From positions 1-14,088 of the forward strand of contig JAWCTJ010000032.1 of the NCBI GenBank assembly GCA_038868255.1: a stretch of DNA of 14,088 nucleotides. The letters are read 5' to 3'. Positions 1 through 7,158 of this stretch are shown here, one piece after another. The position numbers and the translations under genes are program-made. Below the pieces are notes generated by a model. It made no database searches, was not told the origin of the DNA, and was given only the letters and a program-made list of their open reading frames with translations. This stretch comes from DRVV01 sp038868255 (GTDB taxonomy: Archaea > Thermoproteota > Bathyarchaeia > Bathyarchaeales > Bathycorpusculaceae). The stretch's first letter is position 1, and each line of letters starts with the position of its first letter.

Positions 1-2340
1 GTTGAACACAGGAGAAAGTACAATCTCCGCATAATAGGTCCAAACAGCCTAGGAATCATAAGACCAAGCATAAAGTTGAACGCCACTTTTGTAGACAGGC
101 CTGTGGCTGCTGGGAGAATAGCCTTCATTTCCCAAAGTGCAGCTCTATGCGCATCCGTTCTTGACTGGGCGTCTGAAGCAGGTGTAGGATTTAGCGCTGT
201 GGTATCCACTGGCTCGATGATAGACGTGGACTTCGGAGATCTTATAGATTACTTTGGGACAGACCCCCAAACCCGCAGCATCATACTTTACATGGAAAAC
301 GCGGGAGACGCTAGAAAATTCCTAAGCGCCGCCAGGGGTTTTGCAAGGGCTAAGCCGATAATAGTGATAAAAGCTGGACGCTTCCCCGAAAGCAGGGAAG
401 TAGCGCTTTCACACGTGGGCGCCTTATGCGGTGAAGACGAAGCCTATGATGCAGCCTTTAAACGTGCAGGCATAGTCAGAGTTGAGGCTATAAAGGACCT
501 GTTCAACTGTGCAGAAGCCTTGGCCATGCAGTCAAGCCCGAAGGGCCTGAACCTCACAATAATAACGAATGCTGGCGGCCCAGCCATAATGGCCATAGAC
601 ACTCTCAATGCCAAAGGTGGGCATCTTACAAAACTAAGCGATGAAACTATTCAGCAGCTAAGGAGGATTTTGCCGCCATACTGCCGTGCCACAAATCCCA
701 TAGACGTTTTTGAAGAGGCAACCGTGGATAGGTTCCGGAAAGTTATGGAGATAAGCTTCAGAGATCCTAACAGCGACGGTTTCCTAATAATATACACGCC
801 CCAGGGTGCAGCAGACCCCATATCAACTGCAAAAGCCTTGATAGAGCTTGCGAAGGGCTTGAAGAAGCCTGTTTTAGCCTCTTTCATAGGAGAAGGCGAC
901 TGCCGAAAAGCTAGGCAGATCCTGCAGAGAAACAGCATACCAGCCTTCAGCACTCCTGAAGAGGCTGCAGCCACTTTCATGTACATGTACACCTACACTC
1001 AGAATTTGGAGCTTCTATACCAAGCTCCTGAAGAGATCTCCATGGAATTTTCAATCCCCGCATTTCTCAAGGAAATTCTTAAGAGGTATGTCAACGAGGA
1101 CAGAAATGTATTATGTCAAAATGAAGCCCTGCAGTTTTTAAAAGCCTATGCAATTCCAGTTTTGGAATTTGCTGTGGCGAAAACCCCTGAAGAGGCTGAG
1201 GCCGCAGCCTCTAAACTCGGATACCCCGTGGTTATGAAGGCTGTTTCTCCGCAATTGATTCACAAGTCAAAGGCTGGCGGAGTAATCCTCAACGTGTGGT
1301 CAGAGGATGAAGTGAAAATATTCTTTGAAGAGCTGGCGAGGAGGGTAGTGGACTGCAACGCGGAGTTCAAAGGAGTTCTCTTACAGCCCATGATTCGTGA
1401 CAGAGGCTTTGAACTCCTTCTAGGAGCAAAAAGGGATCTTGAATTTGGCTCAGTGATTATTTTTGGGACGGGTGGAGTTAACGCTGAATTAACAAGAGAC
1501 ATAAGCATGGGGCTTCCCCCATTGAATCAGGTGCTGGCGAGGAGGCTTATTGAAGGGACGAGAATTTACAGGAGCTTCACAGAGAGCCACTTACACTTGA
1601 ACATCAGACTTCTAGAGGAGACGCTGGTAAAGTTCTCCCAGTTGGTTATAGACTTCCCAGAAATAAAGGAGATAGAAATAAATCCGCTGATAATGACTGA
1701 AAAAGGCGTTGTCGCAGTGGACGCGAGAATAATTATAGACAAGGAGGCCCTTTCTAAGGGAACCCGTCCGCATCAGCACCTTGTAATATCACCTTACCCT
1801 AGGAAATACACCACGGAATTTAAAATGAAAAATGGAATGGAAGTTACCCTGCGTCCCATAAAGCCTGAGGATGAGGGTATGCTCCGCATGTTTTACCAGT
1901 CACTTTCTGAGGAAACTGTGAGGCTCAGGTTCTTCCAAGCAATACACCATTTCCCACGTGAGTTTTTGACTAGGCAATGCAACCTAGACTATGATAGGGA
2001 AATAGCTATAATCGCAGAAACGAGGGAAGAAGGCTGTAGAAAAATGATCGCCATGGGCATGTTAACAACAGATCCTGGAAGAAAAAGCGGGGAGTTCGCC
2101 GTCGTCGTTGGAGATCAATGGCAGGGCAGGGGGCTAGGTTCAAAGCTTGTTGACTACCTGATTAAAATCGGCGGGGACATGGGCTTGAAGAACATATATG
2201 CCTACATAAGTTCAGACAACGCTAAAATGATAAATCTATGCGCTGAGAGAAAGTTTAAAATTGAAAGGATAAACGGGGAGCTTGTGAAGGCAAGCCTAAG
2301 CCTTTCAGGTTCTGAAGATTCCTCAAGCACCGTCGCATAG
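1..2340 (+). CDS. ADP-forming acyl-CoA synthetase (alpha+beta fused) with C-terminal GNAT acetyltransferase, 5'-truncated
   Basis: The frame is open from base 1 with no start, so the N-terminal part, most of the CoA-binding domain, lies upstream; 779 residues are visible. A TTG at base 76 lies inside conserved sequence (GPNSLGI, then LNATF) and is not the start. Domains in window residue numbers: end of the CoA-binding domain (1-30), succinyl-CoA-ligase-like flavodoxin domains (about 30-340) with SHVGALCG and the candidate phospho-His at 138, an ATP-grasp domain (about 355-590) with LIHKSKAGGV and a second conserved His at 421, and a GNAT domain (about 605-765) with the acetyl-CoA loop QGRGLG at 708-713. 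Family knowledge: such enzymes interconvert acyl-CoA, ADP and phosphate with acid, CoA and ATP; GNAT fusions resemble bacterial Pat/PatZ protein acetyltransferases, in which the synthetase half is often inactive. Both histidines are kept here, so activity is possible. The usual SHTGALAG is SHVGALCG. The substrate cannot be read from sequence. Confidence 0.93.
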   Translation, partial: VEHRRKYNLRIIGPNSLGIIRPSIKLNATFVDRPVAAGRIAFISQSAALCASVLDWASEAGVGFSAVVSTGSMIDVDFGDLIDYFGTDPQTRSIILYMENAGDARKFLSAARGFARAKPIIVIKAGRFPESREVALSHVGALCGEDEAYDAAFKRAGIVRVEAIKDLFNCAEALAMQSSPKGLNLTIITNAGGPAIMAIDTLNAKGGHLTKLSDETIQQLRRILPPYCRATNPIDVFEEATVDRFRKVMEISFRDPNSDGFLIIYTPQGAADPISTAKALIELAKGLKKPVLASFIGEGDCRKARQILQRNSIPAFSTPEEAAATFMYMYTYTQNLELLYQAPEEISMEFSIPAFLKEILKRYVNEDRNVLCQNEALQFLKAYAIPVLEFAVAKTPEEAEAAASKLGYPVVMKAVSPQLIHKSKAGGVILNVWSEDEVKIFFEELARRVVDCNAEFKGVLLQPMIRDRGFELLLGAKRDLEFGSVIIFGTGGVNAELTRDISMGLPPLNQVLARRLIEGTRIYRSFTESHLHLNIRLLEETLVKFSQLVIDFPEIKEIEINPLIMTEKGVVAVDARIIIDKEALSKGTRPHQHLVISPYPRKYTTEFKMKNGMEVTLRPIKPEDEGMLRMFYQSLSEETVRLRFFQAIHHFPREFLTRQCNLDYDREIAIIAETREEGCRKMIAMGMLTTDPGRKSGEFAVVVGDQWQGRGLGSKLVDYLIKIGGDMGLKNIYAYISSDNAKMINLCAERKFKIERINGELVKASLSLSGSEDSSSTVA

Positions 2341-2367
2341 GAAACGGTTAATAGCATATTTGCATAT

Positions 2368-2382
2368 GTGATTTAAAACCTC
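2368..2382 (+). promoter_or_regulatory. Probable TATA element for the DUF401 gene
   Basis: The A/T-rich stretch GATTTAAAACC is centred about 26 bases before the ATG at 2401, and no Shine-Dalgarno sequence precedes that ATG. This is the spacing expected for an archaeal TATA box driving a leaderless mRNA. It is inferred from pattern and spacing only. Confidence 0.45.
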
Positions 2383-2400
2383 TGTGCTAAGGTACGCCCC

Positions 2401-3660
2401 ATGGGCATAGTTAACCCGCTTGTGGCAACTGTAGCATCATTCAGTCTTCTAGGAATCATGCTGTATAAGCATGTGAAGTTAGGAGTAGCCCTAAACGTGA
2501 CAGCCATTCTTTTAGCCCTGCTTGCTGTTGATTGGCCTGAAATCCCGGAAGTCGTATACGCCAGTTTCAATCCATCAACGGTTGGGGGGCAGCTAACCCT
2601 ATCGATAGTTTTTGCAACCTTCGGGATAATGTTGCTTAGCCAACTCTATAAGGAAACAGGAGTCCTGGATGAGTTGAGCACAAGCCTGGGATCCATCATT
2701 AAAAATCCAAAAATCATATTGAGCGTGGTTCCAGCTGTAGTGGGGCTTCTGCCTGTTCCAGGCGGAGCAATAATGTCAGCGCCCATCGTAGACTCAGAAG
2801 GTGAAAAGCTCAAGCTCAACAGCGCTAAAAAGGCCTATGCCAACCTATGGTTTAGACATGTAATACTTCCCATCTATCCGCTGGCACCAGTTTTTGTAGT
2901 CACCATCGCCCTGACGGGGATGACGGCGCCGACCTTAATTCTGATACAGTTGCCTGTAGTGGCGGTTATGACTGCAGTTGGCTATTTGATAAGCTTCCGA
3001 GGCGGCCATGGCTCAGAGAAAAATGCATTTGACCCGGTAAATATGGCTGATTGGAAAATTAAGCCATTCCTAAAGTCTTTTTCTCCGATACTTGTTACGA
3101 TAGTTGGAGCCATCGGAATAAGTCTAGCAGATTATGAGTTTTCAAGACGGGGCATAGACGTTTTAGCGGCGACAATCATGGGCTTGACAGTTCTAGCCGC
3201 AATTTCTAAAACAAGCCTGAAAACATTCTTAAATGCTTTAAAAAGTAGGGCGATATATGATATAGCCTTTGCAACATACGGTGCCTTCCTCATCAGAAGC
3301 GTTGTGAACGCTTCCGGTTTCCCTGAGGTTTTAAGAGAACTCCTTTCAAATGGGGAAGCCAACCTTCTAGGGCTTATAGCAGCCATACCTACAATATTCA
3401 GTTTCTTCACCGGATCCCCTTCAGGAGGCGTAGTTATAGGCACATCAGTGCTTGGAGGAATCTTTAACTTTATGCCCAGAGATGTGATGCTCATTTACGT
3501 GGGTGCATATCTTGGATACTTAATTGCTCCAACTCATCTTTGCTTCACATTCACAGCTGAATACTTCAAGTCATCCTTAGGCAGAGTCTACGCCTATTTG
3601 ATTCCCTCATTCATAGCATCATTCGCCACGGCGATTCTTCTCTATTTACTGCTTATGTAG
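2401..3660 (+). CDS. DUF401 family integral membrane protein, putative permease
   Basis: The 419-residue protein is almost entirely hydrophobic, with roughly ten membrane segments. The first half carries GLLPVPGGAIMSAP (residues 115-128) followed by NLWFRHVILPIYPL (148-161). The second half carries FFTGSPSGGVVIG (335-347) and LIAPTHLC (374-381). Paired re-entrant-looking G/P/S-rich motifs in two halves are typical of ion-transporter-superfamily carriers such as the Gnt and Dcu types. The PVPGGAIMSAP block is what I associate with DUF401 (PF04165), found widely in archaea and thermophilic bacteria. The transported substrate is unknown. The gene starts 60 bases after the synthetase gene and has its own likely promoter, so a functional link to acyl-CoA metabolism, for example organic acid transport, is only a guess. 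ATG at 2401 is chosen because the TATA-like element sits 26 bases upstream. Confidence 0.85.
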   Translation: MGIVNPLVATVASFSLLGIMLYKHVKLGVALNVTAILLALLAVDWPEIPEVVYASFNPSTVGGQLTLSIVFATFGIMLLSQLYKETGVLDELSTSLGSIIKNPKIILSVVPAVVGLLPVPGGAIMSAPIVDSEGEKLKLNSAKKAYANLWFRHVILPIYPLAPVFVVTIALTGMTAPTLILIQLPVVAVMTAVGYLISFRGGHGSEKNAFDPVNMADWKIKPFLKSFSPILVTIVGAIGISLADYEFSRRGIDVLAATIMGLTVLAAISKTSLKTFLNALKSRAIYDIAFATYGAFLIRSVVNASGFPEVLRELLSNGEANLLGLIAAIPTIFSFFTGSPSGGVVIGTSVLGGIFNFMPRDVMLIYVGAYLGYLIAPTHLCFTFTAEYFKSSLGRVYAYLIPSFIASFATAILLYLLLM

Positions 3661-3708
3661 ACCCCATATGGAAACGCTTATAGGACTCTCAAAATCCAGC
3701 TTCTGTCG

Positions 3709-3990
3709 GTGTTCTATTTGGCTATTAACTCTGGTACGCTTTACGGCCTCAGCATAGCCCTAATTTTCATAGGAGTGTTCATGATATTTGCAGCCTTCCT
3801 TCTGCTCTTCATCGCCGGTTTTAGAGGCAAAGTGGAGGCAAGGGGCGGCGGAGCAATAATAATTGGGCCATTCCCAATAGTTTTTGGAACAGATAAGGAG
3901 TCTATTAGAGCTGTCCTTTGGCTTTCGATAGTGCTTACAATATTGCTATTCGTGTTCATTATTGCACTTCATTTCCTATATTCAGGGTGA
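3709..3990 (+). CDS. DUF131/TIGR00304 family small membrane protein, first copy
   Basis: This 93-residue protein has two predicted membrane helices (about residues 11-37 and 67-90) separated by a short loop with GGGAIIIGPFPIVFG (46-60). The GPxPIVFG core is the signature of the archaeal DUF131/TIGR00304 family, whose function is unknown. The start is GTG at 3709; a TATA-like CTTATAG lies about 27-32 bases upstream and there is no Shine-Dalgarno, so a leaderless transcript is plausible. A TTG three codons later is a less likely alternative. The stop codon lies inside the ribosome-binding site of the next gene, a paralogue, so the two are almost certainly co-translated. The loop is glycine-rich and lies between the helices, which suggests a conserved functional hairpin, but no catalytic residue is evident. 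Confidence 0.8.
   Translation: MFYLAINSGTLYGLSIALIFIGVFMIFAAFLLLFIAGFRGKVEARGGGAIIIGPFPIVFGTDKESIRAVLWLSIVLTILLFVFIIALHFLYSG
3985..3990 (+). promoter_or_regulatory. Shine-Dalgarno GGGTGA overlapping the upstream stop codon
   Basis: GGGTGA includes the TGA stop of the first DUF131 gene and lies 4 bases before ATG 3995. It sets the start of the second DUF131 gene at 3995 rather than at the in-frame ATG at 3962, and implies termination-reinitiation coupling. Confidence 0.7.
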
Positions 3991-3994
3991 GAAC

Positions 3995-4288
3995 ATGATA
4001 GAAGGGAATAACGCGTCGGGAGAGCGGGCGATTAAATGGTTTTTTATGCTCTTCCTCACGGGATTCTTCATGATTTTAGTTGGGATTGCGCTTTTAATTT
4101 TCACGGCATTTTCAAATAATGCCTCAGTAGGCGTTGGCGGCATAATATTCATTGGGCCTATTCCAATAGTCTTCGGCGCTGGTCCGGAACCTCACTTGCT
4201 GATTATTATAGCCATAATTTTAGGGATAACATGTGTTATAATGATGCTTCTCATGAGGAAGGCTTTCTGGGAAAAAGGGTCAGTTTAG
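3995..4288 (+). CDS. DUF131/TIGR00304 family small membrane protein, second copy
   Basis: The protein has 97 residues from ATG 3995. Two membrane helices (about residues 14-39 and 67-87) flank GGIIFIGPIPIVFG (48-61), the same core as in the preceding gene, so the two are tandem paralogues. Overall identity outside the core is low: the first copy has a very short cytoplasmic-type start while this one begins with a polar MIEGNNASGER segment. An in-frame ATG at 3962 would add 11 residues overlapping the upstream gene; I reject it because GGGTGA sits ideally before 3995. The stop overlaps by three bases the stop of a convergent small gene on the - strand. The function is unknown. The paired arrangement suggests a hetero-oligomeric membrane complex, which is inference. 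Confidence 0.8.
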   Translation: MIEGNNASGERAIKWFFMLFLTGFFMILVGIALLIFTAFSNNASVGVGGIIFIGPIPIVFGAGPEPHLLIIIAIILGITCVIMMLLMRKAFWEKGSV

Positions 4289-4401
4289 CTTTTGCCCTCT
4301 TCTTTGCCGTGTATTAGGTGCAGGAATATCAAAACTAGAGCTATGAATGTCGCAGTCATCAAGGTGTACTTAAGAATCTCAAAGTATGCTCCGATCTCCA
4401 A
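4285..4401 (-). CDS. 38-residue single-helix membrane peptide
   Basis: This short gene has a TTG start at 4401 and a TAA stop at 4287-4285. It is preceded by a full Shine-Dalgarno, AAGGAGGA (4414-4407), with a 5-base spacer, one of the strongest ribosome-binding sites in the window. The peptide has an amphipathic start (MEIGAYFEILKYT), a hydrophobic helix of about 17 residues (LMTATFIALVLIFLHLI, residues 14-30) and a charged tail ending HGKEEGKS. That is a single-pass membrane peptide, likely with the tail in the cytoplasm by the positive-inside rule, although the tail charge is mixed. It follows the SWIM gene by 44 bases on the same strand and may end that transcription unit, or use the TTAAATA (4449-4443) as its own TATA box. 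I do not recognise a family. Confidence 0.6.
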   Translation of the reverse strand: MEIGAYFEILKYTLMTATFIALVLIFLHLIHGKEEGKS

Positions 4402-4406
4402 TGGAA

Positions 4407-4414
4407 TCCTCCTT
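4407..4414 (-). promoter_or_regulatory. Strong Shine-Dalgarno of the 38-residue membrane peptide
   Basis: AAGGAGGA on the - strand lies 5 bases before TTG 4401. It is the main evidence that this very short reading frame is translated, since the rest of the intergenic space offers no other start. Confidence 0.65.
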
Positions 4415-4445
4415 TATCCCTTTCACCAATTTGCACTTATAGTAT

Positions 4446-4856
4446 TTAAGGAGTTGGGTTAGTCCACTCTTTCATTAAGGTTTCATAGAGTTCATCGTCG
4501 CCTTCCACAGTCTCATACCATCCTAGGGCTTTGGCTATTTTCTGGGCTAGAATATGGTAACACATATGCACTTCTCTGTCAAGCACTCTGAAGTAAAAGT
4601 CATCACAGGTGCAAAAGTCCACCTCAGGCATTATTAGATAATCGCGCTCCTTGCCAATCACTATCCAGACAACACGGCCGCTTGGTTTAAAAATATACTT
4701 TTTAACTCTGTTCTCTTTTAAAGCCTCAAAGGCTTTTGTAAATCGTTGTCCAAAGACATCGTAGAGTTTCGTAAGGTTTTCGCCAGTTAGTTTACCCGCT
4801 GCCTTAGCCGTTTTGCATATGGAATCAAGAATGTCATCTTCTTGGTCGACATCCAT
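4446..4856 (-). CDS. SWIM-type zinc-finger protein
   Basis: This 136-residue protein has a C-terminal metal-binding motif CxC-x14-CxHxxA: Cys82, Cys84, Cys99, His101 and Ala104. CxCxnCxH defines SWIM domains, and the added conserved Ala is reported for the Shu2/SWS1 family, which acts with Rad51 paralogues in homologous recombination and has archaeal relatives. The N-terminal 50 residues are helical and charged; residues 53-80 look like a beta sheet (YIFKPSGRVVWIVIG, RDYLIMPEVD) leading into the finger. A role in DNA or protein interaction is therefore plausible but not shown; a generic small SWIM protein is the safer call. It starts 23 bases after the Hsp20 gene and has only a weak AGGT ribosome-binding site, so it is probably co-transcribed with Hsp20 and perhaps induced by stress. 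The finger has no missing ligand. Confidence 0.82.
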   Translation of the reverse strand: MDVDQEDDILDSICKTAKAAGKLTGENLTKLYDVFGQRFTKAFEALKENRVKKYIFKPSGRVVWIVIGKERDYLIMPEVDFCTCDDFYFRVLDREVHMCYHILAQKIAKALGWYETVEGDDELYETLMKEWTNPTP

Positions 4857-4879
4857 GAATAGACCTTGGTTCTTTGATG

Positions 4880-5479
4880 CTACTCTATCTTTATGGGTTC
4901 GCCCTTAGGTTTGCCCTCTTCCATCTTTGGCATTATGACCTCTAGAACGCCATTTTTGTATTGAGTTTTTGCCTCTTTTATCTTAACCTTTGCAGGCAAT
5001 TTTATCTCTTTATAGTATTTTCTCTGAGGAGTTTCAACGCTTATTGTAAGTGTGTCCTCGGTTCCGTGAAGTTTTATGTCCTCTTTCTCAACACCTGGTA
5101 GTTCAGCGACTATATGGATTTCTTTGTCTGTTTCAACTATGTCAACTAGGGGTTCACGTTCCTCCTTAACCCTCGGCCCGAACTTGCCTGGCTTCACGTT
5201 TCCAAACTCGCGGATTTCAGGCTTACCATCAGGTCCTATTTTAATGCTGTATCCATAAACGAATGGACCTAGTTCCCTCACAATTGAGCCGTCTGGAAGC
5301 TTGCGTTCTCTCACGTAATCCTTGGGAACCTTTGAAGTAAAAATCTTGAATTCTTCCTCCATTGCCTTCTCCATCTCTCGGAACATTCGATCGATATCCT
5401 CAAAGAACCAGCTTCCGAAGAAGGGGAAGCGCCTCCTCCTAAACCAGCCGGGATACTCTTCATCCTCATCGAATGCCAC
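4880..5479 (-). CDS. Hsp20/alpha-crystallin small heat shock protein
   Basis: This is an ATP-independent holdase chaperone that binds unfolding proteins in the cytoplasm. The 199-residue protein has an aromatic, arginine-rich N-terminal arm (residues 12-26), an amphipathic acidic helix (27-47), and a segment GYSIKIGPDGKPEIREFGN (76-94) typical of archaeal Hsp20. The alpha-crystallin domain spans about 110-187 with NGVL at 176-179, and the C-terminal IKI at 196-198 is the IxI oligomerisation motif. The start is GTG 5479, fixed by GGTGA six bases upstream. A TATA-like TTTATATT (5521-5514) stands about 27 bases before the implied transcript start, so the gene has its own promoter embedded in the 3' end of the phosphoesterase gene. 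At 199 residues it is longer than the usual 150 or so, owing to the N-terminal arm and linker. The SWIM gene follows directly. Confidence 0.95.
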   Translation of the reverse strand: MAFDEDEEYPGWFRRRRFPFFGSWFFEDIDRMFREMEKAMEEEFKIFTSKVPKDYVRERKLPDGSIVRELGPFVYGYSIKIGPDGKPEIREFGNVKPGKFGPRVKEEREPLVDIVETDKEIHIVAELPGVEKEDIKLHGTEDTLTISVETPQRKYYKEIKLPAKVKIKEAKTQYKNGVLEVIMPKMEEGKPKGEPIKIE

Positions 5480-5485
5480 TTAAAA

Positions 5486-5521
5486 TCACCAGCCTAGTAT
5501 AGAGTTAATATTCAATATAAA
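5486..5521 (-). promoter_or_regulatory. Hsp20 promoter (TATA) and Shine-Dalgarno
   Basis: On the - strand TTTATATT (5521-5514) is followed after about 23 bases by GGTGA (5490-5486), which lies six bases before GTG 5479. The TATA element overlaps the last codons and stop of the upstream phosphoesterase gene, which would allow heat-specific expression inside a housekeeping cluster. Confidence 0.5.
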
Positions 5522-6333
5522 GGTTTACGGATTTTAAGCTGCTTTAACGTCCCTAAAAAGGTTCCATCCAGCAGATAGGCCTCTGCATTTTCAAGGTCAA
5601 CAGCATCCGAACGTAGCAAGGGTCCAAGCACATCTTCCTCCTCGTCGAGTTCCTCGTTTAATGGTTTTCCGCCTAGGAAGTCGTTGAAGGATGGCATTAT
5701 AAAAACCCGGCGTGTCTTCGGCTTAATATCGTGATTGATGACGTCGGCCTCTGCTTCATGCCTTTTTATGATGTCTGGTGCCAGCTTATCCGGGCTGCAT
5801 TTAACTTTGACCCATATTTGACGGGTTATTCTAAAGCCAGCTGGGTCGCGGAGGGCTATTATTGGATGAACATGTCCCATTATTAGGGTTCTGCATTTCA
5901 AAAGTGATGGAGGGGGCCAGCGGTGTCCGTGGATGAGCCCCACATCATCCATAATCGTTCCAGTGGATGGTAGAAGCTTTACATCCTCGGGCAGCAGGGG
6001 CTCCAAGTTTCCGTCATGATTACCGCGGATCACTTCTATTTCTTTCACATGGGACTTTATCTCATTAAAAAAGTCCGGTACATCATTCCATTCGCTCAGC
6101 TCGGCGGTTGCGATGGTGTGTTTCACATCTCCAAGTATGATGAGCTTGTCGGGTTTGTGTGCGCTTATTAACGCCTTAAGTCTTCGCAGAAGTTTCGGTG
6201 TTTGAGTTGGAACATGTATGCCCTTTTCTGAGAGAGACACTTCCCAGCCTATATGAAGATCAGATATCGCTAACGCCAGCCTATCCTTTGTTTTAATGAG
6301 AATTGCAGGGTGCGGTATTAATGGGCGTATCAT
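5512..6333 (-). CDS. Calcineurin-like metallophosphoesterase (COG1407, ICC-like)
   Basis: This 273-residue enzyme has all five metal-site motifs of the calcineurin-like fold: SDLHIG (Asp25, His27), GDVKH (Asp69), GNHDG (Asn105, His106, Asp107), HGH (His135, His137) and GHVHP (His154, His156). A dinuclear metal centre and phosphodiesterase or phosphatase activity are therefore expected. The opening PHPAILI plus SDLHIGWE and the HGHRWP block match COG1407, a family of predicted ICC-like phosphoesterases found in most archaea and, in bacteria, encoded next to Lhr-type helicases; its physiological substrate is not established. No helicase is nearby here. The C-terminal 70 residues (RRVFIMPSFNDFLGGKPLN, then an acidic stretch) are typical of the family. 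The gene starts 12 bases after the phosphatase gene and lacks a clear Shine-Dalgarno; TTATAAAG lies about 23 bases upstream, so it may also have an internal leaderless start. Confidence 0.9.
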   Translation of the reverse strand: MIRPLIPHPAILIKTKDRLALAISDLHIGWEVSLSEKGIHVPTQTPKLLRRLKALISAHKPDKLIILGDVKHTIATAELSEWNDVPDFFNEIKSHVKEIEVIRGNHDGNLEPLLPEDVKLLPSTGTIMDDVGLIHGHRWPPPSLLKCRTLIMGHVHPIIALRDPAGFRITRQIWVKVKCSPDKLAPDIIKRHEAEADVINHDIKPKTRRVFIMPSFNDFLGGKPLNEELDEEEDVLGPLLRSDAVDLENAEAYLLDGTFLGTLKQLKIRKPLY

Positions 6334-6345
6334 TTTACTTCAGCA

Positions 6346-7158
6346 TTAAGCCTTTATAAGTTCTAAGATGATTTTATGCAGCTTCATATTTCCAGAAGCT
6401 ACAAAATTTACCCTTTCCTTTGGGTCAAGCTTCGAGCTTAGCTCTTCCCCGTCAGGACGGGTTATTTTGCCTCCAGCCTCCTTTATTATGAGCCATGCTG
6501 CTGCAGTGTCGGTGACCCTGAGTTTCCCACGTATGTCGATGAACGCATCTGTTGTGCCGTCTGCCACATAACACAGTTCGAGCGCATTCGCCCCTAGGTG
6601 GCGGATATGCTTAGTCCGACTTATGAGGTCCGTAATTTTGGGGGCTATTTCCCTAACTTTATAGGTGTTTAAGTCGAGACCTATAACAGCTTCCTCCAGC
6701 GAAGTTTCATCGGATGGAAATATTTTTTCGCCATTCCGATGTGCACCCTTGCCCTTTTCCGCAGTGTAGGTTATTTTGCGTAATAGATCAGTGACAAGTG
6801 CAGCGTGTACGCTGTTTAGAGTTGGCTTTGAGGATACAGCTATGGATGTTGCATAGAAGGGTATACCCCTAGTTAGATTAGTTGTCCCGTCTATGGGATC
6901 TACGGTTACATAATTCTGCTTCGGGTTTTCACCGTATTGCCTTATTCCTGACTCCTCGCTTATCAACGTAAATGAAACATTGTGGCTGATGAGCGTGTCT
7001 ATGATGGCTTTCTCAGCCACTAAGTCCACGTGCTTTATGGGATCGCCTCCGGCTCCCACACCGAGGTTTGGTCCCTTTTGGCTTGCGCCTTTGAGTAACG
7101 GAATTATCTGTCTATGCACGTTTTCCCCGCACTTGAGAAGTATTGATTCCCAGTCCAT
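6346..7158 (-). CDS. Inositol monophosphatase family / archaeal fructose-1,6-bisphosphatase-type phosphatase
   Basis: This 270-residue protein carries the Li-sensitive phosphatase signatures: DPIKHVDLVAE (Asp39, Asp44), SEES (Glu68, Glu69), DPIDGTTN (Asp87, Asp90) and the late metal-site aspartate in VTDTAAAW (Asp217). These bind two or three Mg ions and hydrolyse sugar phosphates. Archaeal members are commonly dual inositol monophosphatase and class IV fructose-1,6-bisphosphatase enzymes, acting in gluconeogenesis and in making inositol for lipids or compatible solutes. Which activity dominates cannot be told here, and a 3',5'-bisphosphate nucleotidase activity is another family option. In most relatives the last motif is WDxAA; here Trp is Thr216, leaving VTDTAA. 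It is the first gene of the - strand cluster and is followed 12 bases later by the phosphoesterase. The start ATG 7158 is preceded by AAAGG; a perfect palindrome lies 55-73 bases upstream. Confidence 0.9.
   Translation of the reverse strand: MDWESILLKCGENVHRQIIPLLKGASQKGPNLGVGAGGDPIKHVDLVAEKAIIDTLISHNVSFTLISEESGIRQYGENPKQNYVTVDPIDGTTNLTRGIPFYATSIAVSSKPTLNSVHAALVTDLLRKITYTAEKGKGAHRNGEKIFPSDETSLEEAVIGLDLNTYKVREIAPKITDLISRTKHIRHLGANALELCYVADGTTDAFIDIRGKLRVTDTAAAWLIIKEAGGKITRPDGEELSSKLDPKERVNFVASGNMKLHKIILELIKA

Noticed and set aside
651..992. Open frame of 113 codons on the - strand inside the synthetase gene
   Set aside because: It is a shadow of the conserved acyl-CoA synthetase coding frame.
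3132..3494. Open frame of 120 codons on the - strand inside the DUF401 gene
   Set aside because: It is fully antisense to a well-supported transporter with conserved motifs, and has no recognisable domain or promoter.
3962..3994. Earlier in-frame ATG for the second DUF131 gene
   Set aside because: It would overlap the first copy by 29 bases and ignores the ideally placed GGGTGA before ATG 3995.
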